The notes under the pieces: generated by a model
Database searches by the model: none
The model's input: only the letters and a program-made list of their open reading frames with translations
Told to the model about the DNA's origin: nothing
In this document: positions 19,694 through 31,400 of the stretch, one piece after another
How positions within the stretch are numbered: position 1 is the stretch's first letter
How the letters are laid out: each line of letters begins with the position of its first letter
NCBI RefSeq assembly: GCF_030867145.1
Contig: NC_134433.1
Span: 9,003,216 to 9,067,215 of the forward strand
Direction: 5' to 3'
Origin: Opisthocomus hoazin
Lineage: Eukaryota > Chordata > Aves > Opisthocomiformes > Opisthocomidae
Length of the DNA stretch: 64,000 bases
Program-made: the position numbers and the translations under genes

Positions 19694-22344
19694 TTACAGG
19701 AGAATCGTCCAGGAGTCGCAGACCTTTACAAAAGGTTAAGTTGAACAGAGAACAAAATGAATCATTAATGTTCAAAACCATGTGAAACGCGCTGCTCCCA
19801 ACACTGTCCTCACAGTGATTTTATGTAAGCAGCAAAGCTAAGGACTTGGTAGCTCTAGCTTGCGCCAGAGGGATGGGATGTGTTTTCCAAGAGGTACGGG
19901 TGAGCCTTTTGAGGAGGCTTAAACTGAAGTAATTTTTAAAACTTTTTTTTCATGAACCACTTATCTGAACTGCTGCTCCACACACGACTTGGAAGGTGTT
20001 GGCTAAGGTGTGAGAACGGTAAGGCACTCAGTGGGACAGGTCCTTGCAAGACTCCCTAACCCCAACGTTAAGGTAAGCTGTGCAGTTCTGCTCTCCCTTT
20101 CACAGTTACTGGTGGTCAAAAGTAAGACCATTTCCAAGGAAGTTTGTTGACAAGCAGCAGCACAACCCCCAGGGATCCACGGACCTGTGGGTTCTGCCCG
20201 TGTAAACAAGAATGGACCCGGGCAGAGATCCTTCCCAGGAACCTGACACCGGGACTCACCGGACAGCTCATGAGAAGACTGGCTTCCTCCTCCATTCCGC
20301 TGGTCACTGTGAACTCCGGGCTGTGAAAGCACCGGTGACTGTGCTCTGTTACAGTGTTTTCTAGAAGCGACCGGAGCTTCCCTTCTGTCATACCCTGAGA
20401 AAAATTGGGTTAAAAGAAATCTCACACATTAACTTGCTGTGTGTAGCTTAAAACTGCCTCTCTGCAGCAGCAGCCGCCATAAGATGTCACATGTAACACG
20501 TCACAGCGCAGTTTACCTGCGTGCTGATGTATAATCCACATTGGCAAAAAACCACGTGATTCCTCACAGTCAGGTTATTCCTAGAAAAAGCACAAAGAGC
20601 ATTGTCACAACCACCAGAACAATGGCAGATTTTAGCAAAAAAACTGTTAGATTGAGAAGAATGCTGCTCAAGTTTTTTTATTTTGTTGAAATTAACAGCA
20701 GCCTCCGCCCACTGCTTTTGCCTGTTTCTAAACCTGAGCTGAGTGGAGAACCTCCTCCCACTGCCAAGGCTTGCTTACTTTCTACACACTGGGCAGATGA
20801 TCTTGTCACCGGCATCCAAGCCATCAAGCATCGCGTTGAGACATTCTTCATCGAACTGCAGGCTTCGCTCATACTCTTCTATAACCGACTGCTCTGCAAC
20901 AGCACAGCAAAATACCCTCAGGCGCCCGTTGTGAACCGAAGGCGAAGCGGCACGCGTGAAGCCCCTGGGCGGATGGAGCCTGGGGCAGCCACGAGTTTCT
21001 GAACTTTTCTTTCTTTGGATCAGATTTCTACGCTTGAAGAAGTTATTCCTGTTAATCCAGCTTTTCCTATGTTCATCTTTAGCTGGTCTCAAGTGGGTGA
21101 CTTTCTAACCAACAATATAGAAACACTCTGAACTGATTTATGCAGGTTCCTACAGCTCCCAAACACCTCAGTGCTGTTTCTCTGGTCTCCTATTAGCTTG
21201 TCACAGACCTTAAAATGCCACTCTAACTCCTAAAGCTGTCAAAAAGGGTCTAGTGCAGTAGAGAGGCTACAGCGGTTTCCCAGGAGGCTCTTCCCCTCTG
21301 TCACGTGGTCTGCAAGAAATGAGGAGCACAGCCTCGGCTAATTTGGATTACTAGGAAGCCAGGAATATTACAAACTAAATAGGAGTCAGAAAGCACGTAG
21401 AGGATTTACCTTGCAAGATCAATTCTTGCTGGATCTCTTCCAGTACTGCTAGCTCGTCAGGGTCCTCCAGCATCTGAAAGGTGCACCAGTCAGTGCTTCC
21501 CCCACGCTGGCTACCTTCTCACTTCACTTCCCGCACCTGACTGAGCTGCCACCGCAACGTAAATTCACTCTGACTGTTCTTCTACCTGGCAAAACCATGC
21601 GCTGTCGAAAGCGATCTGTACTATAATCACCTGTGCAAAGCCAGCCACGACGGATCAGAACACAGCCGGCCCAAGAACTTGCTTTTGGAAAGATGAGAGT
21701 TTTACTCCTGTTCTCAGGAAGCCCAGCTCTGAAACCCACGGAGGAGGAACCCACCCTCGGCCGTGACTCATGCGTGGTTTGGGAAGGGAGTAAGGCGAGC
21801 GCTGTCACAGCACAACACCCCACGCGCGCTGTGGAAGTGGGACACCCAGACCTCCCGGAGACCGGAGCGACGGCTGCAGAGCCGCACTGAGCACCCCCGC
21901 CTCGGGCAGGCGGCCGCTGCTGGGGGCCGCACCAGCCCCGCAGCTCGTACCGACCTGGGCCAGGGCCTCGGGCGGGCTCTCCTCCGCGGCCCGCAGCGTC
22001 AGCCATTCCTGCTCCATCACCTCCGGCACCAGCAGCGCGCCCGGCCGCGGGCCGCACGGCCTCTCCCCGGCCCGGCGGTACCGCTCCAGCAGCTTCGCCC
22101 GGCTGCTCCTCAGCCGCTCCATGCAGCGCTGGGGGGGGAGCAGACCACAGGCCGCCAGTCAGCGCCCGCTGATGGAAGGGGGGGCGGCCGGAGGGGACAA
22201 GGCCGGGCCCTGGCGGGTGGGGTGCGGGCCGGGGCCGGCTCACCCGCCCGGCCCGGCCCCACTCACCCGGCGGTAGGTCTCCTTCCAGGGCGGCGCGGCC
22301 GGGCCCTTCCACCGAGCGCGGGCCGGCCGCAGTGGTGCCGCCAT
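19694..22344 (-). CDS. RPAIN: RPAIN, RPA-interacting protein (7 coding exons, complete)
   Basis: Coding exons in transcript order on the minus strand: 22344-22267, 22128-21955, 21473-21410, 20893-20779, 20580-20517, 20394-20260, 19723-19694. They give 219 residues, the same length as human RIP-alpha. The protein carries replication protein A through the nuclear pore with importin beta. The N-terminus has the basic segment KETYRR then RCMERLR; the middle has the acidic helix [12 protein letters not shown]. The C-terminus holds paired cysteines for a zinc-binding fold: CPVC (139-142), CQC (156-158) and C209-x2-C212. The last exon adds only nine residues and a stop (VCDSWTILL), matching the human CDTWAVIL end. 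Human RPAIN is known for C-terminal splice isoforms, and reading through the exon 6 donor here would likewise give a different tail. It starts head to head with NUP88. The final exon is the least certain, because it was found from a short match. Confidence 0.93.
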
Positions 22345-22447
22345 CGCCAGCAGCGAACCGCCGAGGGGGACGCCGGGAAATGTAGTCCCGGCGCAGAGGG
22401 TGACGCCGGGGCTGGGCGCGGCGCCTGCGCGGTGGCGGCGGCGGGCG
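22345..22447. promoter_or_regulatory. RPAIN/NUP88 bidirectional promoter, 103 bp between start codons
   Basis: The two genes diverge from a 103-bp gap inside a CpG island. The gap holds a minus-strand ACTACATTTCCCGGC (22386-22372), a close match to the ZNF143/THAP11 ACTACAATTCCC motif. It also holds an NRF1-like GCGCCTGCGC (22421-22430) and TGACGCCGG (22401-22409). There is no TATA box. Both start codons sit in the same GGCGATGGCGGC context. Factor names are inferred from motif likeness. Confidence 0.85.
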
Positions 22448-25400
22448 ATGGCGGCCGAGTGGGGCCCGGCGGAGCAGTGGCGCGCGGCCCTGCCGCAGCA
22501 CGCGGTGTTCAGCCGCCTCCGCGAGCGTGCCCCCGCCGCCGGCGCGCGGCCGCCGCTGATCCGCAACCTGCTCCTCGGCCTCGGCGGAGACCTGCTGCTC
22601 TGGGACGGCGAGCGCAGCGCCTTCCGCGCCATCGGCCTCCGCCGCCTCGGCGGGCCCGACGCCGCCGCGCTCGGCCGCTCCCAGGTGGGGCCCGGGGCTG
22701 AGGGGATGGAGGGGGCTGAGAAGATGGGGGAGCGCGGCGGGAGCGGGGCTGAGGGGATGGGGGGAGTTGAGGGGATGGGGAGGGCGGCGGGAGCGGGGCT
22801 GAGAGGATGGGGGGAGCTGAGGGGATGGGGAGGGCGGCGGGAGCGGGGCTGAGGGGATGGGGGGGAGGGCTGAGGGGATGGTGGGGCGCGGCAGGAGTGT
22901 GGCTGAGGCGATGGAGGGGTCCTGAGGGGCCACCAGCCGCCCTCCCTCCAGCCCGCAGTCCGTGGGTTCTTCCCGGGTGAAACCCCCCCCGGTTTGTGCG
23001 TGGCCGTGGCTGAGGGCGAGTAAATCCCTGCCCGAAGAAAAGGCCTGCCCCGCTGCTGGGAGCGCGATTGAACCACCTGTGCTTGACTGCGATGTTTGTA
23101 TTTTCAGACCCTTCTCTGCATAAACCCGCCACTGTTCGAGGTTTATCAGACGCTGCTGAGCCCCACGCAGCATCATGTGGCGCTCATCGGTACGAAGGGG
23201 CTCATGGTGCTGGAGCTGCCTAAGCGCTGGGGGAAGAATTCCGAGTTTGAAGGTGGGAAATCCACGGTCAACTGTAGGTGGGTGAGACCTCGGGCCCCAC
23301 CGTCACTCCTCGACAGCCTCGCCGTGCTGGGGCCGCGCGGATGCCGAAGGCATTGGTTATGTCGGGGTGGTAGGGACAATCTTTGGCTCAGGGACCGGCT
23401 GGTTGTCAAGTGACCTGAATAAATGGCCTTCTAAACTCGTAAATGCTGAGGAGCAAGGTGTTCCTCTGCAGTATTCTCCAGGCTTTCTGGGGTGTTTTAG
23501 CTGTGGTAGCTAAAAGCACACGTCTAGATGGAAATAACAAAGGGCTCAAGTTAAAGCTGTCCCTCCAACTTTAAGAATAATATAGGTAGTGGTTTTGAAA
23601 CCTTTTAGTTGGATTTCTAGCTCCTCTTGCCCCTGCTTCCCTTTAGAATTAACTTCTTTTGTTTTTCTTGTAACAGTGGGTATTTCTGCTCTGTGTTTCA
23701 GCACTGTTCCTATTGCGGAAAGGTTCTTCACAAGCTCAACATCTCTGACTTTAAAGCATGCTGCTTGGTACCCCTGTGAGACGTTAGAGCCCCATATTGT
23801 GCTCCTAACTTCAGATAACACTATAAGGTAAAACCTGTTTGTAGCTGATTATTTAAGAGAGTTTCTTTTGTCATTGCCAGTCTGATTTTTTGCCAGATAT
23901 TTGTGTCCTGCCATTCTTACCAGGATTACCAATAAAAAATAGGATGGGAGACATTTCAGACTGATGCCAGCTGATGTTCATGCATTAGCAGGGACACGTG
24001 CAGCACTGTCAGCCAAATGAACATTGCTCCTGTTTCTTTCCTCTAGGTTTTACAGTCTGAAGGTACCTCAGACGCCCATCAAAGTGATTGCTCTTTCTGA
24101 CACCGAGGAGGAGACTTTTACAATCAAAAAAGGGTTTGTGTGGCTTCTTGTGTTTTGAAATGCTTTTGATAGAGTAAGCTCTGGATTCTCAGTTTTGTTT
24201 TTAATGACTAAGTGATAAATCTACCTGAAAATCTGATGTGATTTTTTTTCATGGATTTCTTCAGTGCCAGGGCTTCTCCCTAGCACAGTAATGGCACTTT
24301 TTTATTTTTTTCCATCTGTCTAAAAAAGCGTTGTTGCAAACTGTACAGTCAAGTGTTTGTCAGAGTAGCAATTTGAAAAATATGCATTGTCTTTAAGAAG
24401 GAGTTAGGAAGGGCTTTTTGAGTGGGGAATGCAGAAAATAGACGGTCTCTTTATTTTCCTCTTGGCCTAGCTGGAAAGAAAAAACTCGAGGGTCTCCACT
24501 AGTCAAGTCACCGACTGATGCGCTACCCAGGAAATCACCAGTATGCCCTCCTCTTTTATGCTGTGAAACTGGGCTGGCTGGAGGGTGTATTGTGGAAATG
24601 AGGTGCCGTAAGAAGGGAGTTACTTGCACACTTTTGCTGCTGAAAATAGTGTACATCGAAGGACTGATGGCAGGTGTATAGCAGCAATGTGTCAGCACGT
24701 ACCGATGGACCTGGTTAAACACTTGGGTTCTCGCAGTCGTTGCTGACTTCAGGTCTTGCCCTGACTTGTCCCCAGGAGAGCCTACACAGCATCGCTGGGA
24801 GAGACCGCGGTGGCGTTTGACTTCGGCCCGCTGGTTCCAGTCCCAAAGAACATTCTTGGACAGCGAGGGAGTGAAGAAGTGTTGGCCTATCCACTCTACA
24901 TTTTGTATGAAAATGGAGAGACGTTCCTCACCTATGTCAGCCTGCTACACAGGTAGGATCGTGTTCGTCCTCGGGTTTCACGGAGCACGTGTGGGTTTGT
25001 ACGATGTTAGGGTTGGAGAGCCATCCCTCGGTTTGGCTGGGACTCTGTAGCGGATGCCGGGCTGAGTTTTATTGTACTGCAGCCTGTTTTACCTCCTTGT
25101 GGCAGCACTAGCAGACTGAAATAGCGTGTCATCTGTTTTCATCCAGACGTCAAGGGTGCAGTGTCCACTGCTGAGAATCCACTGTCCATTATTTGCCATC
25201 AGAAATTTGAACTCAAGACACCAGACACTTAAAAGATCAGTGGGTCTAAGGCTGTTGGGGCGTATTTTGGGGCCTTCAGTTCACAGCGCAGACATCCTTA
25301 GCTTTGGATGAGGCTGAGTGAGCCAGTGGCATCTTAGGAAAAGAAATATTTTGAGATCACAGAGGGTTGGCAGACATGTTCCATAATGAAAAGTCAAGAA

Positions 25401-28400
25401 TATGAATCAAGAATATAAACACAATACAAGAAAAAATTGCTTCAGAAGACTGAGAAGACGGTGGAAAACTTACAAGTTAGACCTAGTGTAACTGAGGATT
25501 AAAACATGGTATTTAGGTTAGAAACAGCACTGTTTGCGTGAGAAATGCTGCAGCATTGAGCAGAGCCTGTCTGTAGGCAAGGAAATGGGCTTAGTCCTTT
25601 GGAAGCTCTACCTAGAGAAATGCCAGGCCACAAAATGCGGCTTGTAAAGTGCTTTATTAAGCAAGAAACCAATGAAGTGATAATTAACTTGAGCTTTCCG
25701 TGAGTACTTTGTGTTCTTGTATGAAAATGCTTCCTCTTGAACTTTTTGCAGTGTAGCTTGGTTGCTTTTGAAGCATAAAACATTACTGAGCTCCACTTTC
25801 TTCTCCGAGATCTCCACCAAGAGTCTGTGGTTCAGACTCTTAGTCCGCAGAAGCCTGGGTTGCTGCTGTCTAACGGAAATTAAACAGAAGGCCAAACCAT
25901 TGGGTTGTTTGGTTTTGTTTTTTGTTTTTTGTTTTATGTTTTTTTTTAATTATCCTTATTTTGTAGTTATTGTGCAGCAAGCTCCCGTAGGCAGCCAAAG
26001 GGAACTCTCCTTCCACACCTTGTGTTGTGAACACATCTTCTTTCTTCCAGCACTGGAAACCTTGGCAAGCTGCTTGGCCCTCTGCCCATGCACCCTGCTG
26101 CAGAAGATAACTACGGCTATGATGCCTGTGCTGTCCTTTGCCTGCCGTGTGTTCCAAACATCCTGGTGATTGCCACCGAGTCGGGAATGCTTTATCACTG
26201 CGTGGTACTCGATGGAGAAGAGGATGATGAGCAGGTACCTTGTCTTGTTTCTTTCCTGTGGGCATTTTTGTTTCTTTAGTCCAAGTTCCTGGCTGCAAGG
26301 TGGCAGGATGCCTCGAAGTGAAGGCCAAGGGCCAGCGCTGCATTGTTTCATAATGAGGTAGTGAGTCTTCCTCCTGTTGCAGCCAGTCTCTGGGATTCTC
26401 TGGTGAATTTATTTTAAATGTCAGTTCTGTGTATGCTGCTGGTAGGTCAGCTTTTATTCAAACTTATGAACTATTTTAAAGAAGATCTTCTAAGAAGAAA
26501 CCCTGTTTCTGAGATAAATTTTTTAAGTTAAAAAAACCCATAGGGACTTGAACTTCTTTCCCTGACAATTCATACGCTTGCCTATTTTATGTAACTTCTT
26601 CTTGATGCTGTTTATGTTGGCATTTCTACTTAACACAGAAGAATTCAATGCTCTTTACAGTCAGAAAAGTCATGGGACCCAAGATCGGATATTATTCCTT
26701 CCCTGTATGTGTTTGAATGTGTTGAACTGGAACTTGCACTGAAACTGGCGTCAGGAGATGAAGAAGAGCCTTTGGAGTCTGATTTCTCTTGCCCAATCAA
26801 ACTGCATCGAGGTAGGGCTGTCATTTGGGTTGTTGGCTTTTACTTGCTTTATTTCATGAACTTAGGATCAAGCTATTTACAAATTATCGTTGGTGTCAAA
26901 CAGATGGTGGTGTTCAGTAGGGATTTGCCTGCTATCTTCAACAAAGCTGTGGGAAGAGCAAGCCAGGGAGGTGCTTTAGTGTTTACTCAAGGGCAGGTTA
27001 CCTGTGGTCACCAAATTCTTTCAGCTGTGGATTATAATGCAAAGTTGTTGCATCTGTGATAGCCTATGCATGTAAGCAAGTGTGGTGGGGATGGTGACCC
27101 TGAGGGTCATATTTCCTATTAGACTGCCTGATGTAACTGTGGGGCAGGAGCTCGGGTAGGACAAAGTGCTGGGGTCATTCTGAACAAGAAGCTCGTCAGA
27201 ATGCTGGTCTGCTGGCTTTACCTGATCTTCCCTTTAAAACCTACTGGTACGAGAGGAGTAGTTCGAAACAATTCATCAAGTATTTCAAGTGTAATTCAAT
27301 TTTATGCAGAACTCTAATAGCGTGGCTAACGCACCTAGCTCAGTTTTGGGATACAGACGGGTTCGTACTTGCGACAAGATGTTAATGCTGACGGGGCAAT
27401 ACGTGGATACACGTGTTCGACAATGCGGGTTTGCAGGACAAGTTTTTCTCAGTTCACTGCCTTCTTCTACGTCTGCTGTTTAAATTTCAGATCCAAAATG
27501 TCCCTCTAGATACCACTGCACCCATGAAGCTGGTGTCCATAGTGTGGGGTTGACCTGGATCAACAAACTGCACAAATTCCTTGGTTCAGGTGAGTGGTGA
27601 GACTCTGTTGCATGTAGAGGGAAGAGAGGACTGTCCGAACGCCTGCGTTTTGCTGGCAACAAGTTGTTGGATGCGGGTGATCCTGAGACTGCCTTACCCT
27701 GCAAAGCAGATCTGATGCATCCTGACAAATCTCTTTGTAGATGAAGAAGACAAAGACAGTTTACAAGAATTGGGAGCAGAACAGAAGTGCTTTGTTGAAC
27801 ATATTCTTTGTACAAAACCGTTGCCGTGCAGGTAAAAACCAAACCCTTTCTGTTGCTTCCACATCAGTGAGTTGCTGTGGAAAATACTTATTATTTGTCC
27901 TATTTTGCTGCATTCTTGCCATTAAAAATAATGAAGTCCGCTCAAAAGAATTCATATAATAGCAATAAGCAATTTGTGTACCAGGATTCTTAGTGCACAG
28001 TTAGGGAAGTAAGCTTAGATTCCTGTGTTACTGGCTGAAAATCATCTGTCAACACAGCAGGAAGTTTTGGTTTCATTTACTTGATCCCAGACAACTACCT
28101 CTGAGGCTTGATTTGGCCAAGAGCCTTGAACGCTGACATGTTCCTTTTATCCACTTTTTAAGGATCAAACACTGTTCAAAAGCACATCTGATTTTTTGAG
28201 CTTGGTCAGGCTTAAGAGGCACCATGTGCTGGGCTATGTAATGGATCTGTATCTGCTTTATTTTTCTCACTTTTATAAGGCCTAATTGTATCTATAGACT
28301 GCTATTTATGAAACGCTATGAAAATACAGAAATGCTGTTTATTAATAGGTGTGAAGTCATCTAACCTGAAGGGCTCCCTGAGTCAGCACAGCTGGTGCCT

Positions 28401-31400
28401 CTGCCATGGTGTCAGTGGTTACCTGGGGCACTGGGGCCGGAAAGGGGAGCAGGAGCACCCGTGCTCTCCCCGCGGAGGCCTGTGCCTCGCTCCGTGCCTC
28501 GCTCCAGAAGCGGGTAGCGTCTCCTGGGCCACAGCGGGCGTTTGCTCCTGGCTCGCAGGGGAGCTGGACAAGTGCTCTCTCGCTCTGGCCGGGTGAGTGT
28601 GTCCTGGTGCACCCCACTGCCAGGCCGGTGGTGTGGCACGAGAACAGTTCTGCGGAGTGGCTCTCGGCCCAGAGAAAGGTGTCTGGCTCAGGCGACTGCT
28701 GTAGCTAGAGCTTTGCCAAACGAGTGAATGTGCACAATGTGACCGGGTAATTCTGGTGTTTCCTTCCCTTCAGGCAACCTGCTCCGATCAGAGGATTTTG
28801 GATCGTTTCTGACATCCTGGGGCCCACAATGATCTGCATCACAAACACCTATGAGTGTATTACAAGGCCTCTCCTGTACGTGGTTCGCAATTAGTTTGAA
28901 ATCCATGACTGTTGCAAGAAAAGGATCTCAGGATAGTAATTTTATTATTCTTTTGATCCTTTCACCCCAGACTTCTGCACCTCTCATGACACACAATGAA
29001 GTTTGCCTTCTGAACACTCCCTGGCTGAGCACTTAAATGTTATTATAGTGGTTATTTACTAGTGATAAGGTGGTTGTAGGGGATATAATTATATCACTAA
29101 TCTAAATAAACTGCTTACAGGCAGTAATACAGAGGTCCTTAATGGCACCAAGGTTATGTTTGCATGAAAGGGTAAAAAAAAAAACAAAACAGTTTCCTAA
29201 AGTGCTTTAAAGTAGTGGGATTTTTACTATGCATTTCCAAAGCAACTTTACTTTGTTTGAGGGTGGTGGGAAAGATAGAGACTAGTGTGGTAATTTGCGT
29301 GTGCATAAGTAAGTGAATGCATTGAGGGGAGCGCACTATTTTCAGTTTATTTATTGCTAAGAACACTGTTTAGTGTATGACAGGTACCTTCAGTAGAAGT
29401 ACCTGTCATACGTTAAACATGCCAGGTTCTCTCACAGACCACTTTTTTTTTAAAAACTATTTCTGCCGTGTTCTTAAATAGGGTTTTCGTACAGCTCGTT
29501 TAAACCCCCTTATCTGAAATCCCATAGGTGGGCAGGGACCCAGCAGCTGCTTTGAAAAGCAGGTCCTTCTGCTGTTCCAGCACTTGCTTGCCTTGTTGTA
29601 GAACTTTCTTCTCCTTAAGGAAGAGGATAGTGATGGTTCTTGCGTGCTTCACCTGTGGAGCAAACAGAAAGGTGGGGATGGGAGCTCTACCAGCCCTGTC
29701 TAGAGCTGGATTTACCACCTAATCGAAGTACTTGGCCCACTTCTGACTTACTGCTGTGATACACTAACTCCCCACTTTGTTTTAACTACCATTTAAACTC
29801 TGACACAGTTTAAATTTTTCTGGTTTAAACTGTGTTCTCCAATGTGATGTTCTTTGCTAGAAGTACAGTCCATCCTGCATCGCCTCCCCTGCTGTGTACC
29901 AGAGAAGACAAAGATGTTGCTGTTTCCCCTCTCCGTATCCTGGCTGAGTCACAGCATTCATTTGAGAACCACATCCGAAGCATCCTGCAGCGCAGTTCTG
30001 CCAATCCCTTGCTTCTGAAGTAAGTAAATCTGTTTTCCTGGGGGACCTGAAGAGGGAAGACTCTCAGCCGTGCTGTGTGTTCGGCAGCCCCTGACGGAGC
30101 AGCGCGTTAGCTTGGACAAGGCACTAACGGGGCCACAGCTCCCGCAGCCCACTGGTGCCTCTCGGGCTGTAACGACGAAGGCTGGGAGGGGAGCATCTTG
30201 CTCTGGTCCCTGCTCAAAGCAGGGCTGCCCCCAGCTGATGAGGTTGCTCATCGCTTGCCCCACTGGGTTAGAAACATGATTTACAGCAAAGGGATTTAGT
30301 TACAGCCCCTCACTCCCGTAACTGAGCCCCCAGAGCCCCTACTGTAAATTCTGCCAGCTGTGTGGCCTGTCAGAGTGAGAGGAGGATTGCAGAAAGCTCT
30401 CTCATTGCTTCAGGTCTGCTGATAAAGATGCTGCTCCTCCCCCTGAGGAATGCCTTCAGCTTCTGAGCAGAGCCACCCAAGTGTTCAGAGAGGAATACAT
30501 CCTGAAACAAGATCTGGCAAAAGAGGAAATTCAGCAGAGGTAAGACAAGACAAGGCCCTCCCAAGTGCGTGCTGTACCATGGCTGTGAAACAGCATCACT
30601 CAGGACTGGGCACTACGCCTCCTCTGCCGTCCTAACGCTTGTGAATGAGTAAAATGTACTCGTGTAAGACTAACGGAATACCAGACCTGAAAATTGAGTT
30701 ACCAGGGAATGCAGGGGGGGAGCGCAATAGTTGATCCTTATGGTGGCTCGCAGGGGAAAGGAAAAAAAGTACACACGCACACACACAAAAAATACTCTCT
30801 TGCTGTTGTCACTCTGCCGGTGCCTGGGGGGGGGGGGGGGGGGGGGGGGGGGGGAAGAAAGCCTTTGACCTCAGCCATAATCCTGACAAAGCTGCTAAAA
30901 GGGAAATTGCATTAAATAAGTCCCTGCTTCTTCAACCTACAGTTATTTATTTGTATTACAAAGTTAGGACAAAATGGAGGAGTTTGTTCTTACCACTGCC
31001 TGTTTTTCAGTGTCTTTAGCTCTTCGTAATCCCAGGAGCATTAATCACTTCTGTCATATTTTCTGTGTGGCCTAAATCCTGATTCAGCTGGACTGCTGTT
31101 GTGGGCAGTTTCATTTTATGTATGTATTTATTTGAAGAGTGAAGCTGCTGTGGGGACAGAAGAAGAAACAGCTGGAAGACCTCAATTACTGTCGAGAGGA
31201 AAGGTGAGTATAACCTGCCTGCTGTTGCCAAGTCAGACATCAGGAGTGGTGGACCTTTGCGCAAAGAGTACTTCATACCGGGTCCCGGGTGAAACAAGGG
31301 AGAAGTGAGTGTGTTTCCAGCTGTAATCAGGCAGCAGGTTCACTCCCTGCTCCAGCTTGCTCGTCCAGACCCCTTCTCCTGTTTCCACTTACAGACTTGG

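Noticed and set aside
21524-23176. 550-codon minus-strand open frame over the RPAIN/NUP88 start region
   Set aside because: It is Pro/Ser/Arg-rich, crosses RPAIN exons in the wrong frame and is driven by the G-rich minisatellite and CpG island.
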